From Flavobacterium ardleyense (GTDB lineage: Bacteria > Bacteroidota > Bacteroidia > Flavobacteriales > Flavobacteriaceae), in the NCBI RefSeq assembly GCF_033547075.1, contig NZ_CP137891.1, forward strand, positions 2,790,001 to 2,854,000: 64,000 bases of DNA. The letters run 5' to 3'. Under the pieces are notes generated by a model, which worked only from the letters and a program-made list of their open reading frames with translations, did no database searches and was not told where the DNA came from. Of the stretch, positions 1-9,519 are shown one piece after another (position 1 is the stretch's first letter; each line of letters opens with the position of its first letter). The position numbers were made by a program, and so were the translations under genes.

Positions 1-657
1 CGGAGATTGCCTTGTTTGCTCTAAATATTCATTGGTTTTAGAAAAGTGCTTATTGCCAAACCACTTTCCTTGATTGGCACTTAATGGCGAAGGATGTCCA
101 GACTTTAAAATCAGATGTTTTTGTTCATTTATAAATTTTGCTTTTTTCTGTGCAAAGCCACCCCAAAGTAAAAAAACTACATTTTCTTTTTCTTCTGAAA
201 TTATCTTGATTACCGAATCGGTAAACTTCTGCCATTCCAAATGTTTGTGGCTATTTGCTTGATCTTTTTGAACACTCAAAGTTGCATTCAACAACAACAC
301 TCCTTGTTTGGCCCAATGTTCTAAATTTCCTGATGTTGGAAAAAATACCGAATCCATATCTACAAGCAGTTCTTTGTAAATATTCCGCAATGACGGTGGA
401 ATTTTCACATTATCATTAACCGAAAAGCATAGTCCGTGCGCCTCACCTGCTCCGTGGTAAGGATCTTGTCCAATTATAACCACTTTTACATCTTTTGGCA
501 AGCAATAATTAAATGCATTAAAAATTTGCGCTTTTGGAGGATAACATTCTGCTTTTTGGTATTCTTCGGAAACTGCTTTCATTAAATTTTGAAAATAGTT
601 TTGAGAGATTTCATCTTTTAGAAATTCACGCCATTCTCCAGAAAGATTTAGTTGCAT
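1..657 (-). CDS. ung: Uracil-DNA glycosylase, C-terminus cut by window edge
   Basis: Removes uracil from DNA to start base-excision repair. Translating the minus strand from the ATG at 657 gives 219 codons with no stop, so the last residues lie to the left of the window. The family-1 water-activating motif GQDPYHG is at residues 63-69 (catalytic Asp65), and the DNA-intercalating motif HPSPLSA is near residue 188. The N-terminus begins MQLNLSGEWREFL, as in full-length bacterial Ung, and the visible part is close to the usual length of about 220 residues. It is divergent from mutS2 across a 116-bp gap. Family assignment is certain; only the C-terminal end is missing. Confidence 0.96.
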   Translation of the reverse strand, partial: MQLNLSGEWREFLKDEISQNYFQNLMKAVSEEYQKAECYPPKAQIFNAFNYCLPKDVKVVIIGQDPYHGAGEAHGLCFSVNDNVKIPPSLRNIYKELLVDMDSVFFPTSGNLEHWAKQGVLLLNATLSVQKDQANSHKHLEWQKFTDSVIKIISEEKENVVFLLWGGFAQKKAKFINEQKHLILKSGHPSPLSANQGKWFGNKHFSKTNEYLEQTRQSP

Positions 658-733
658 TTTGATAATTTTTGAGAACAAATTTCGTCAAATTTAATTTAAT
701 AATATCACAAGAAAAAGGTCGATAATTACTTTG

Positions 734-741
734 TAACTTTG
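734..741 (+). promoter_or_regulatory. Bacteroidetes-type -7 box of mutS2
   Basis: TAACTTTG matches the Bacteroidetes -7 consensus TAnnTTTG and lies 33 bases before the mutS2 ATG. I see no well-spaced -33 TTG, so this is a partial promoter call. Confidence 0.5.
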
Positions 742-773
742 CATTCTAGAAATAAAGGAACTTAAAAAATATA

Positions 774-2945
774 ATGGTTAGTATTACCGAAAAAACATTA
801 CAAGATTTACAATTTCCGACGGTTTTAAATACTGTTTCAGAATTGTGTAACACCGAATTAGGAGCTGAAAAAGCATTATTGATAAAACCATATCACGGTA
901 AAGAAGCTTTAATGTCTTCCCTATTGATGACATCAGAGTACGCATCCTCATTTATAAATAATAATGCAATACCAAATCACGGTTTTGAGCAACTGTCTGC
1001 AGAGCTAAAATTTCTAGCTATTGAGGATAGTTATTTAGATACTCCCTCATTTAAAAAGATTTCAAACCTTTCTGAAACTGTAAATGTACTATTGCAATTT
1101 TTCAAAAAGTTTTACGACTATTATCCAGAGCTCAAAAAGTTTTCAGATAATGTGCCGCTCACTACTGAGCTTATTTCTGAAATTGCGAAAGTTGTCGATA
1201 AATATGGCGAAATAAAAGACAATGCTTCGCCGCAGTTGGTAGAGCTTCGTCGTGAGATGAATAGCGTTCGCGGAAAAGTGAACCAAAGTTTTGGAAGCGC
1301 GCTCACTCAATATAACTCACTTGGATATCTTGACGATATCAAAGAAAGTTTTGTTCAGAATCGTCGTGTTTTGGCAGTGCTGTCAATGTACCGACGCAAA
1401 GTGAAAGGTTCTATTTTAGGAAGTTCCAAAACAGGAAGTATTGCCTACATTGAACCTGAAGCAACTCTAAAATATTCGCGAGAGCTTGCCAATCTAGAAT
1501 ATGAGGAAGGAGAAGAAGTCAAGAGGATTTTGAAAAAATTATCAGCGATTATTCGGCCTCACGTCCCGCTCATAAAGCAGTATCAAGAATATTTGAGCGA
1601 TATTGATGTGCTGGCCGCAAAGGCGAAATATGCTCGAAAGATAAACGGAATTTTACCCGAAATTACGGAGAACAGGATTGTAAATTTTCGAGATGCCTAC
1701 CATCCTATTTTATATTTAACCAATAAGGAGAAAAAGGAAATAACTTATCCTCAAAGTATCAATTTCAGTGATGAAAAACGCATTATTGTAATATCAGGTC
1801 CAAATGCTGGAGGAAAAACAATTTCGCTGAAGACTGTTGGTTTGCTTCAATTGATGTTGCAAAGTGGAATGTTGATTCCTGTTCACGAACGAAGTGAAAC
1901 ATTTTTATTTGATAGAATTCTAACCGATATTGGTGATAATCAATCGATAGAAAATCATTTAAGTACTTACAGCTACCGACTAAAGAATATGAATTATTTC
2001 TTGAAAAAGTGTAATAACAAAACCTTATTTCTGATTGATGAATTTGGAACGGGATCTGATCCTGAATTAGGTGGAGCTCTTGCCGAAATTTTCTTAGAAG
2101 AGTTTTACCACCGAGAAGCTTTCGGAATTATTACCACACATTATTCGAATTTAAAGATGCTTGCCAATGAATTGCCACATGCAATTAATGCCAATATGCT
2201 TTTTGACGAAAAAACGTTAGAGCCAATGTATAAATTGATTCTAGGTCAAGCAGGTAGCTCGTTTACCTTTGAAGTCGCGCAGAAAAACGGAATTCCGTTT
2301 GGGTTGATAAATCGCGCAAAAAAGAAAATCGAGGGTGGGAAAGTTCGATTTGACAAAACGATTGCAACGTTGCAGAAGGAACGTTCAAAACTCGAAAAAA
2401 CGTCTCAAAACTTGAAAGAGGTTGAAACGAAAGCTCGCGAAGAAGGTGCTAAGATGGAAACTACGAATGCAAAGATTAAACAGAAACTCGAAAGTTATCA
2501 AGAGCTCTACGACGCCAATCAGAAGACAATATATATAGGACAGAAAATTGAAGATATTGCTGAGAAGTATTTCAATAATAAAAGTAAGAAAGATTTGATT
2601 GGCGAGTTTTTGAAACTTGTCGAAATAGAAAATTCTAAGAGGAAAGTGGTTGCTCCAAAAGAAGTCAAGAAAAAGGAAGCTATAAAGAAAGAGATTATAA
2701 AAGAAGTTGCCGTTAAGGTTGATGAAATAAGAGAAGAGAAGAAAGAGAAGAAAATTAAGGCTGCACAAACTCCAATTAAGACAAATCACGTTTTGAAAGT
2801 TGGTGATCGTGTTCGTATGCTTGACGGAAAGGCAGTGGGAAGCATTGATTCTATTGAGAAAAAGAAAGCAATGGTAAATTATGGTATCTTTATGTCCAAG
2901 GTAAATCTTGATCAACTAGAGCTTGTAGAAGCAGTAAAAAAATAA
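774..2945 (+). CDS. mutS2: MutS2-family DNA-binding ATPase lacking the Smr domain
   Basis: Homologue of MutS2, an ATPase that in other bacteria acts on branched recombination intermediates or on collided ribosomes. The 723-residue protein has the MutS-type clamp and lever helices in its first 320 residues. The Walker A motif GPNAGGKT begins near residue 342 and the Walker B region LFLIDEFGTGSD near residue 420. A coiled coil (about 530-610) and a Lys/Glu-rich linker (about 630-680) follow. The protein ends in a small KOW-like domain (NHVLKVGDRVRMLDGK onward) at the point where the nuclease-type Smr domain starts in the roughly 785-residue Bacillus protein. No Smr domain follows in this or the next frame. 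One base separates it from the DCC-family gene, so the two are probably cotranscribed. Confidence 0.93.
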   Translation: MVSITEKTLQDLQFPTVLNTVSELCNTELGAEKALLIKPYHGKEALMSSLLMTSEYASSFINNNAIPNHGFEQLSAELKFLAIEDSYLDTPSFKKISNLSETVNVLLQFFKKFYDYYPELKKFSDNVPLTTELISEIAKVVDKYGEIKDNASPQLVELRREMNSVRGKVNQSFGSALTQYNSLGYLDDIKESFVQNRRVLAVLSMYRRKVKGSILGSSKTGSIAYIEPEATLKYSRELANLEYEEGEEVKRILKKLSAIIRPHVPLIKQYQEYLSDIDVLAAKAKYARKINGILPEITENRIVNFRDAYHPILYLTNKEKKEITYPQSINFSDEKRIIVISGPNAGGKTISLKTVGLLQLMLQSGMLIPVHERSETFLFDRILTDIGDNQSIENHLSTYSYRLKNMNYFLKKCNNKTLFLIDEFGTGSDPELGGALAEIFLEEFYHREAFGIITTHYSNLKMLANELPHAINANMLFDEKTLEPMYKLILGQAGSSFTFEVAQKNGIPFGLINRAKKKIEGGKVRFDKTIATLQKERSKLEKTSQNLKEVETKAREEGAKMETTNAKIKQKLESYQELYDANQKTIYIGQKIEDIAEKYFNNKSKKDLIGEFLKLVEIENSKRKVVAPKEVKKKEAIKKEIIKEVAVKVDEIREEKKEKKIKAAQTPIKTNHVLKVGDRVRMLDGKAVGSIDSIEKKKAMVNYGIFMSKVNLDQLELVEAVKK

Positions 2946-2946
2946 A

Positions 2947-3372
2947 ATGGAAATCGAAGAAGTTACAGTAGTAAAAAAAATCATTCTATTTGATGGCGTT
3001 TGCAATCTTTGCAATAGGATGGTAAATTACGTAATTGAACGTGATAAAAAAGATGACTTTAGATTTGTGTCCTTACAGTCTGAAACGGGAATTTCGATTT
3101 TGAAAAAGATTGGACTATACGGTAATAACATTGACAGCATTGTGTTGTACGAGCCTGGAGTTGCTTACTTCTATAAAGCAAACGCAGCACTTGAAATCGC
3201 AAAAAGCTTGGGTGGAATCTATTCTATTCTTGGCTATGTTCTAAATATATTGCCAGATTCCATTCTAAATTTTGGTTACGACTTCATAGCTAAAAACCGC
3301 TACAAATGGTTTGGAAAGCAGGATGCTTGTATGATACCCACAGCCGAATTGCAGTCAAAGTTTCTTGATTAG
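2947..3372 (+). CDS. DCC-family (DUF393) thiol-disulfide oxidoreductase-like protein
   Basis: Small 141-residue protein of the DUF393/DCC family, named after the conserved Asp-Cys-Cys motif seen here as DGVCNLCN near residue 16. The CxxC pair suggests a redox or metal-binding role, but the substrate is unknown for the family. No signal peptide is visible, so it is probably cytoplasmic. The start is directly after the mutS2 stop; an internal start a few codons in is possible because the first nine residues (MEIEEVTVV) are poorly conserved-looking. It probably shares the mutS2 transcript. Confidence 0.85.
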   Translation: MEIEEVTVVKKIILFDGVCNLCNRMVNYVIERDKKDDFRFVSLQSETGISILKKIGLYGNNIDSIVLYEPGVAYFYKANAALEIAKSLGGIYSILGYVLNILPDSILNFGYDFIAKNRYKWFGKQDACMIPTAELQSKFLD

Positions 3373-3430
3373 TTTTTTGAAAGCTTAGTTTCAATTTACC
3401 AGAAAATCCTCTAAAGAGGCGGAGTCGTTT

Positions 3431-3574
3431 TTAGCCCTGACTGAAGTGGAAAGCCTTTTGCAGGCAGAAGCCAATTTTTGTTGCATAAAAAAAGCGACCA
3501 AAGGAAGCTCTTTTTTTTGCTTACAAAAATGGCTTATGACCAAAAAGCTTGGAACAAAAAGCAGGATTAGCTCC
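3431..3574 (-). repeat. Dispersed intergenic element A1 (about 144 bp)
   Basis: Read on the minus strand it starts GGAGCTAATCCTGC and ends in GTCAGGGCTAA. A central 17-nt core, GCGACCAAAGGAAGCTC on the plus strand (3494-3510), is shared with A2 and A3. The arms on both sides of the core are copy-specific yet complementary to each other (AAGCCATTTTTGT pairs with ACAAAAATTGGCTT with one mismatch). An open frame across it (3391-3591) is judged to be fortuitous. Confidence 0.75.
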
Positions 3575-3608
3575 AAAAAAAAAGCGCCCATAAAAAATTA
3601 CGGACGCT
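3575..3608 (-). terminator. Terminator of the aroC-symporter operon
   Basis: On the minus strand AGCGTCC and GGGCGCT form a 7-bp stem (one G-U pair) followed by a run of nine T. It lies 18 bases past the symporter stop codon. Confidence 0.75.
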
Positions 3609-3626
3609 ATATAAATTAAAAATTTT

Positions 3627-4910
3627 CTACAAATTCACAGGAACGGGATTGTCGTGCAGTTTGTCTACAGATTTTGCAACAATCGTAGCAACGGCGGCAT
3701 CCGATGTTACATTTACGACAGTTCGAACCATATCTAATGGTCTGTCAATGGCGAAAATCAAGGCTAAACCAGCCTCGGGTATTCCTGCCTGACCTAGTAC
3801 AATTACTAGCATTACCATTCCCGCACTTGGCACTGCTGCCGAGCCAATTGACGCCAAAGTGGCGGTAACTACAATCATTAACTGTGTGCTTAAATCAAGC
3901 TCTAAACCAAAAGCTTGGGCGATAAAAATCGCTGCAACCGCTTGATAAAGACTTGTTCCATCCATATTTACGGTCGCACCAAGTGGCAAAACGAAACTCG
4001 AAACTTCTTCGTCCACGCCCAAATGTTCGGTTACTCTTTCCATCGTTACAGGCAAAGTAGCGGCACTCGAACTGGTTGAAAACGCCAATAATTGCGCTGG
4101 CATCATCGCAGAGAAAAATCGGCGCGGCGATACCTTGGCAAAAATCATCAAGAGCGACGGATACAACACAAAAATCATCAATAAGAGCCCTGTGAGTACG
4201 GTTGCTGCATAAACCAATAGTGCCTGCAGTGTTGAAAAATCGGGTATTTCGACCATTAAGGCCGCCATCAAAGCAAAGACTCCAATGGGTGCGGCGAGCA
4301 TAATAATGTCGATAATTTTAAGAATTACATCGTTTAAACCTCGAAAAAATGCAGAAACGGGTTCGGCTTTTTTGGGTTCGATTAGGATTAATCCAACTCC
4401 AATCAAAATGGCAAATAAAATTACTTGCAGCATTTTGGAATTGTCGCCCATCGCAAAAAATACGTTTTCGGGAACAATATCTACGAGTGATTGCAATGGT
4501 CCTTGATTTTTGGCAGTTTCGGCCAACTGAATTTTCTGAGCGGCGTCACCAGCAAAACTAGATAATAGTGATTCTCGTGATTCTTGATTGATGTAACTGC
4601 CCGGTTTTACCAGATTGGCCAAAACCAGACCCAATGAAACGGCAATGACTGTGGTACATAGGTAGAGTCCGACTGTTCTTCCGCCTAATTTGGATAATTT
4701 CGAAATATCTTGCAAGTCAGCCAATCCGTTAATCAACGATACCAATATAAGTGGCACCGCAATCATTTTGAGCAGGTTGATAAAGATGGTTCCAAATGGT
4801 TTGATCCAATCGGTTACAAAAGTCAATTGATCAAAATTCTTCATGATATAACCGAAGACGAGTCCGGCAACCATTCCGAATAATATTTTCCAGTGCAGTG
4901 CTATTTTCAT
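3627..4910 (-). CDS. Dicarboxylate/amino acid:cation symporter (DAACS family)
   Basis: Inner-membrane secondary transporter of the GltP/DctA family, importing dicarboxylates or acidic amino acids with Na+ or H+. Family landmarks are the serine-rich reentrant-loop motif ([11 protein letters not shown], near residue 277), the NMDGT motif (near residue 315) and the C-terminal substrate motif [17 protein letters not shown]. The 427-residue length is normal. Its ATG overlaps the aroC stop by 4 bp (ATGA type), which indicates translational coupling, although a functional link with chorismate synthesis is not obvious. Substrate specificity cannot be read from the sequence. Confidence 0.93.
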   Translation of the reverse strand: MKIALHWKILFGMVAGLVFGYIMKNFDQLTFVTDWIKPFGTIFINLLKMIAVPLILVSLINGLADLQDISKLSKLGGRTVGLYLCTTVIAVSLGLVLANLVKPGSYINQESRESLLSSFAGDAAQKIQLAETAKNQGPLQSLVDIVPENVFFAMGDNSKMLQVILFAILIGVGLILIEPKKAEPVSAFFRGLNDVILKIIDIIMLAAPIGVFALMAALMVEIPDFSTLQALLVYAATVLTGLLLMIFVLYPSLLMIFAKVSPRRFFSAMMPAQLLAFSTSSSAATLPVTMERVTEHLGVDEEVSSFVLPLGATVNMDGTSLYQAVAAIFIAQAFGLELDLSTQLMIVVTATLASIGSAAVPSAGMVMLVIVLGQAGIPEAGLALIFAIDRPLDMVRTVVNVTSDAAVATIVAKSVDKLHDNPVPVNL

Positions 4911-5974
4911 TTATTGCTGTAAATTTTATTTAAAAGGTAGAAATCGGCCATCACTAGAGCAGCCATCGCTTCGACAATTGGCACCGCGCGCGGTACAACA
5001 CAAGGATCATGGCGCCCTTTGCCCATCAAATCGACGGTCTCTCCTTTTGCATTAATGGTTTGTTGATTTTGCATAATCGTGGCCACCGGTTTAAAGGCTA
5101 CTCGAAAGTAAATATCCATACCGTTACTAATGCCGCCTTGAATTCCACCCGAGAGATTGGATTTTGTAGTTCCGTCGGGACTAAAAAGATCATTATGTTC
5201 GCTTCCAAGCATTTTGGCGCCACAGAAACCGCTTCCATATTCAAACCCTTTAACGGCGTTAATGGATAACATCGCGTGACCAAGAGTGGCGTGAAGTTTG
5301 TCAAAAATGGGTTCCCCCAGTCCAAGTGGCACATTCTGAATTACACACGTTACGGTACCGCCAACGGTATCGCCTTGCTTTTTTATTTCTTTGATGTAAT
5401 TTTGCATTTTTTCTGCAGAAGCCAAATCAGGACAACGAACATCGTTGGTTTCGGTCAGCGAAAAATCTAAAGCTTGGTACGGTTTATCAATAAAAATGTC
5501 TCCAACCGACGATACAAAAGCATTTATTACTAGATCTGGAAGTAGTTGCTTTGCGATTGCTCCCGCAGCAACTCTTACTGCTGTTTCTCGAGCCGAACTA
5601 CGACCACCACCGCGATAATCACGAATCCCATATTTTTGTTGGTAGGTATAATCAGCGTGACTTGGTCGGAAAGTGTCTTGATTATCGCTGTAATCTGCGG
5701 TTTTTTGATTGGTATTTCGAATAATAAATCCTATGGGCGTGCCAGTGGTTATGCCTTCAAATATACCAGAAAGAAATTCGATTTCGTCTTCCTCCTTTCG
5801 CTGGGTTACAATCGAGGATTGTCCAGGTTTTCGCCTTTGCATCTCTCGTCGTATAGCTTCGAAATCTAATTTGATTCCAGATGGACATCCGTCAATTGTA
5901 CCGCCGATTGCCTCGCCATGCGATTCTCCGAAAGTAGTAAGTTTGAAGAGGATTCCGAAACTGTTGCCTGCCAT
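4907..5974 (-). CDS. aroC: Chorismate synthase
   Basis: Last enzyme of the shikimate pathway; converts 5-enolpyruvylshikimate-3-phosphate to chorismate using reduced FMN. Signature blocks are [18 protein letters not shown] at the N-terminus, the middle block [19 protein letters not shown], and [19 protein letters not shown] near the C-terminus. The 355-residue length is typical. It is the first gene of a two-gene minus-strand operon. A TATATTTG box on the minus strand (plus-strand 5992-5999) lies about 18 bases before the start and is a likely -7 element. Confidence 0.97.
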   Translation of the reverse strand: MAGNSFGILFKLTTFGESHGEAIGGTIDGCPSGIKLDFEAIRREMQRRKPGQSSIVTQRKEEDEIEFLSGIFEGITTGTPIGFIIRNTNQKTADYSDNQDTFRPSHADYTYQQKYGIRDYRGGGRSSARETAVRVAAGAIAKQLLPDLVINAFVSSVGDIFIDKPYQALDFSLTETNDVRCPDLASAEKMQNYIKEIKKQGDTVGGTVTCVIQNVPLGLGEPIFDKLHATLGHAMLSINAVKGFEYGSGFCGAKMLGSEHNDLFSPDGTTKSNLSGGIQGGISNGMDIYFRVAFKPVATIMQNQQTINAKGETVDLMGKGRHDPCVVPRAVPIVEAMAALVMADFYLLNKIYSNK

Positions 5975-6116
5975 TTTTTGAAGTTTGGAAACAAATATAT
6001 GATTTAACTTTAAAAAATGGACTTTGCAAGCCTCAATTCTTCAATAATTGTGATTATTCCGACTTCCTAAATCTCCTATTTTTTGGCTTGACAGCCCATA
6101 ACTGTCAAAAAAAATG

Positions 6117-6124
6117 TACCTTTG
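6117..6124 (+). promoter_or_regulatory. Bacteroidetes-type -7 box of the helicase gene
   Basis: TACCTTTG matches TAnnTTTG. Transcription would start after about 6130, so the upstream in-frame ATG at 6114 cannot be used from this promoter and the ATG at 6138 is favoured. The -33 region is not clear. Confidence 0.6.
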
Positions 6125-6137
6125 CCAAAAAATTAAA

Positions 6138-7490
6138 ATGAGTACATTCGAGCAATTTAACCTTCCAAAATCTGTACAGAAAGCTATTGACGACCTGGGC
6201 TTTACCTCGCCTACGCCAATACAGGAAAAATCTTTTGGAGTTATTATGTCCGGTCGTGATATGATGGGTATTGCTCAAACTGGTACTGGTAAAACTTTGG
6301 CTTACCTATTACCACTTTTAAAATTATACAAATTTTCTACTTCTCATACTCCAAAACTGGTAATTCTTGTTCCTACACGTGAACTAGTTGTACAAGTTGT
6401 AGAGGAAGTTCAGAAATTAACTAAATATATGTCGGTACGCTCCCTCGGAGTTTACGGAGGTGTAAATATCAACACTCAAAAGACGGCGGTTTATACCGGG
6501 ATTGATATTCTTGTGGGAACTCCAGGACGTGTGATGGATCTTGCGCTCGATAATGTAATTCGTTTTGAAGATACCCAGAAACTAGTTATTGATGAGTTTG
6601 ACGAAATGTTGAATCTTGGTTTTAGGGTTCAGCTTACCTCCATTCTTGCGATGATGCCTAAAAAAAGACAGAATATTCTCTTTTCGGCAACGATGACCGA
6701 TGAAGTTGATGCAATTTTAAATGACTTTTTTGATTATCCAGAAGAAGTTACACTTGCCGCATCAGGAACACCTTTGGAAAATATCGAGCAGTTGACATAC
6801 AATGTTCCGAATTTTAATACGAAAATAAACTTACTCACTCATTTACTTCAAAATTACGAAGATATGAGCCGTGTTTTGGTTTTTGTAAATAATAAGAAGA
6901 TTGCCGATTTATTACACGAGAAAATCGAACCTAATTTTGAAGATCAATTTGGCGTTATTCACTCAAATAAATCACAGAATTACCGCCTAAATACGATGGC
7001 AAGCTTTCAAGATGGAAAATTGCGCGGACTGATTACTACTGATATTATGGCGCGTGGATTGGATATTTCAAATATTACACACGTAATTAATTTTGAAATG
7101 CCTGAAATGCCGGAGCAGTATATGCACCGAATTGGTCGAACTGGTCGTGCCGATGCTAGCGGAACGGCAATTAATTTTGTAACTCCCCGAGAGCAGGAAA
7201 TGCAAATGTCTATTGAAGAATTAATGGATTATGAACTTGAAATAACCGAATTTCCTGAAGAGGTTGCGATTTCTACCTTTTTGATTGGTCCAGAAAAAGA
7301 CAAAGAGAAAATTAAATTTCTTCTTAAAAAACCAAAACTTTCGGGTGACGGTGCTTTTCAGGAAAAATCTGATAAAAATAAGAAAGTGAATCTTGGTGGT
7401 CCTTCAAAAACCAAAAAGAAAACTCACGGCTCGATTAACAGAGGGTTATTGCGCGCTCAAACGGCAAAAAGAAATAAAAAGAAAAAGTAA
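6138..7490 (+). CDS. DEAD-box-type RNA helicase with a DEFD motif II
   Basis: ATP-dependent RNA helicase that remodels structured RNA, for example in ribosome assembly. The 450-residue protein has the Q motif (FNLPKSVQKAIDDLGFTSPTPIQ), motif I AQTGTGKT, Ia PTRELV, Ib TPGR, III SAT, V ARGLDI and VI HRIGRTGR in order, then a Lys-rich tail that probably binds RNA. Motif II reads DEFD (residues 152-155) instead of DEAD; both acidic residues are kept. I chose ATG 6138 (MSTFEQFNLP) over the ATG at 6114 because the promoter box overlaps the upstream start. Monocistronic. Confidence 0.93.
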   Translation: MSTFEQFNLPKSVQKAIDDLGFTSPTPIQEKSFGVIMSGRDMMGIAQTGTGKTLAYLLPLLKLYKFSTSHTPKLVILVPTRELVVQVVEEVQKLTKYMSVRSLGVYGGVNINTQKTAVYTGIDILVGTPGRVMDLALDNVIRFEDTQKLVIDEFDEMLNLGFRVQLTSILAMMPKKRQNILFSATMTDEVDAILNDFFDYPEEVTLAASGTPLENIEQLTYNVPNFNTKINLLTHLLQNYEDMSRVLVFVNNKKIADLLHEKIEPNFEDQFGVIHSNKSQNYRLNTMASFQDGKLRGLITTDIMARGLDISNITHVINFEMPEMPEQYMHRIGRTGRADASGTAINFVTPREQEMQMSIEELMDYELEITEFPEEVAISTFLIGPEKDKEKIKFLLKKPKLSGDGAFQEKSDKNKKVNLGGPSKTKKKTHGSINRGLLRAQTAKRNKKKK

Positions 7491-7544
7491 ATTGAAAATA
7501 GAAGTGGAGGTTTGACAAATGCGTCAAATGTTCTGATTTTACTT

Positions 7545-7574
7545 TTTGATTTTGAAAACTTACTACTATATTTG
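7545..7574 (+). promoter_or_regulatory. Full Bacteroidetes-type promoter of the BatA-domain operon
   Basis: TTTG at 7545-7548, an 18-nt spacer, then TATATTTG at 7567-7574. This fits the -33/-7 consensus well and places the start of transcription about 10 bases before the ATG at 7591. Confidence 0.75.
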
Positions 7575-7590
7575 ATAAACTTAAAAAAGA

Positions 7591-9519
7591 ATGCACTTTA
7601 GATACCCAGAAATTCTCTACTTCCTTTTCCTTCTGGTTATTCCTATTATAGTTCACTTATTTCAGTTACGTCGATTTAAGAAAGAATATTTTACTAATGT
7701 TCAATTCTTGAAAAACCTTGTCGTGCAAACAAGAAAAAGTTCACAGCTTAAAAAATGGTTGCTACTTATTACGAGAATGCTACTTCTTGCAGCTCTAATT
7801 ATCGCATTTGCACAACCTTTTAGCGCTGCTAAAGATACTTCAAACACCAATAATAGTCTTTATATTATTCTTGACAACTCCTTTTCGATGCAAGCAAAAG
7901 GAGAAAAAGGAGAATTGCTAAAACGCTCAGTTGAAGATATTCTTCAAGAGATTCCTGAAAATCAGACCTTTTCACTTCTTACCAATGATGGGAATTATTG
8001 GGATACCGATATTACCTCGATGCAAAAGGATTTGCAACAGATTTCATATTCAAACAATTCATTTGATTTAGAAACTCAAATTGGAAAAATCAATACTAAA
8101 AATTCAATTGCAGGAAAGGACATAATAGTAATTACTGACGGAATTGGATTAAAATCTAAAGATGTCGATGCAACAAACAAGGGACTTCTGACTCATTTTA
8201 TAATTCCGAAATCTCAAAAAACGAGCAATGTTTCTATCGATAGTGTTTACATCAGCGATATTCAAGATAGTTTTTACGATATTGCCGTAGATGTAAACGC
8301 TTACGGAAAAAACGATGGCAATTTGAGTATTGCCCTTTATAATAATGATAAGCTTGTCGCTAAAACACTGTTGCAATTTGATAAATCTAAAGTTACGGTG
8401 CCCTTTAAAATAGCCAAAGCAGATTTTCACGGATATGTTCAAATCGAGGACAACGCTTTAGAATATGATAATACGTATTATTTTTCGATCGCAAGTCCAA
8501 AGAAAACTTCGGTGATCAGTATTGGAGAAGACGATCTATCAGGATTTCTAAAAAGGATTTATACGTCAGAAGAATTTGATTATCAAAATTCGACTATTCA
8601 AAAACTCGATTATAGTTTATTGCAAAACCAAGATGTTATTGTGTTGAATGAATTATCAGAAATTCCCGAAGCACTTCAAACAAATTTAAAAGCCTTTTGC
8701 GCCGAAGGTGGAATTGTGATTGTGATTCCATCAAAATCAATGTCATCTGAGAACGGATCTTCACTTCTTTCTAAATTTGGAAATTATCAATTTTTAAAAT
8801 ACACTGAACAAGAAAAGAAAGTAAGCACAATTGCATTTGACAATCCATTGTTTAAAGGAGTATTTGAAAAGAAAGTCGATAATTTCGAATATCCCTCAAC
8901 TAATGGTTCATTTGAAATTAGAAGTTCAGCAATATCAGCTTTAAAATACGTTGATCAAAGCAGTTTTCTAGCTGTCGTTCCTCATAAAGCGGGAAAAGTT
9001 TATGTGTTTTCGGCTCCTATAAATAAGAAAAATAGCAATTTTCAAAATTCACCATTAATTGTTCCCACCTTTTTTAATATGGCTCAAGCCAATGCAAATG
9101 CGGCGATTACTGCAATTAAAATTGGTTCTGAACAATCCTTTTCGGCAATTACAAGTTTGGGGAAAGATGCCGTTTTGAAAGTTGAAAACAAGGATGAAAG
9201 TTTTATCCCAATGCAGAAAGTCTTTAATAAAAAAGTCACACTTTCATTTGCCAATAATCCTTCGGTTTCTGGAAATTATCAGGTAATGAATAAGAGCGAA
9301 AAAGTTGCTTTAATAAGTTTTAATTACAATCGATCAGAAAGTGATTTAAGCAATATTGACAACAATCTTTTAGACAAGCTAAAAACCACAGAAAATATTG
9401 ATTCGATATTATCTACTATAAAATCAGACAGAACAGACAATTCCTTTTGGAAATGGTTTATAGCCCTCTGCTTCCTCTTTTTACTAACTGAAATAGCCAT
9501 TCAAAAATTTATAAAATGA
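7591..9519 (+). CDS. BatA-type N-terminal domain / vWA membrane protein
   Basis: A 642-residue membrane protein. The first 80 residues form the conserved double-transmembrane domain typical of BatA-like proteins (MHFRYPEILYFLFLL, then RFKKEYFTNVQFLK, then a second hydrophobic helix). A von Willebrand factor A-like region follows, with the start of a MIDAS-like motif DNSFSMQAKG near residue 94. The long middle part is periplasm-like and a final TM helix (WFIALCFLFLLTEIAI) closes the protein. The role is unknown; related Bat proteins have been tied to aerotolerance and envelope stress. Its stop overlaps the next start by 4 bp. Confidence 0.88.
   Translation: MHFRYPEILYFLFLLVIPIIVHLFQLRRFKKEYFTNVQFLKNLVVQTRKSSQLKKWLLLITRMLLLAALIIAFAQPFSAAKDTSNTNNSLYIILDNSFSMQAKGEKGELLKRSVEDILQEIPENQTFSLLTNDGNYWDTDITSMQKDLQQISYSNNSFDLETQIGKINTKNSIAGKDIIVITDGIGLKSKDVDATNKGLLTHFIIPKSQKTSNVSIDSVYISDIQDSFYDIAVDVNAYGKNDGNLSIALYNNDKLVAKTLLQFDKSKVTVPFKIAKADFHGYVQIEDNALEYDNTYYFSIASPKKTSVISIGEDDLSGFLKRIYTSEEFDYQNSTIQKLDYSLLQNQDVIVLNELSEIPEALQTNLKAFCAEGGIVIVIPSKSMSSENGSSLLSKFGNYQFLKYTEQEKKVSTIAFDNPLFKGVFEKKVDNFEYPSTNGSFEIRSSAISALKYVDQSSFLAVVPHKAGKVYVFSAPINKKNSNFQNSPLIVPTFFNMAQANANAAITAIKIGSEQSFSAITSLGKDAVLKVENKDESFIPMQKVFNKKVTLSFANNPSVSGNYQVMNKSEKVALISFNYNRSESDLSNIDNNLLDKLKTTENIDSILSTIKSDRTDNSFWKWFIALCFLFLLTEIAIQKFIK

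Noticed and set aside
2385..2915. 176-residue minus-strand ORF antisense to mutS2
   Set aside because: Phe/Leu-rich composition is what the complement of a Lys/Glu-rich coding stretch gives; no start context or family features.
3391..3591. 66-residue minus-strand ORF
   Set aside because: It runs through repeat element A1, including its arms and core; a similar chance frame (59928-60128) runs through A3. The conservation is explained by the repeat, not by a protein.
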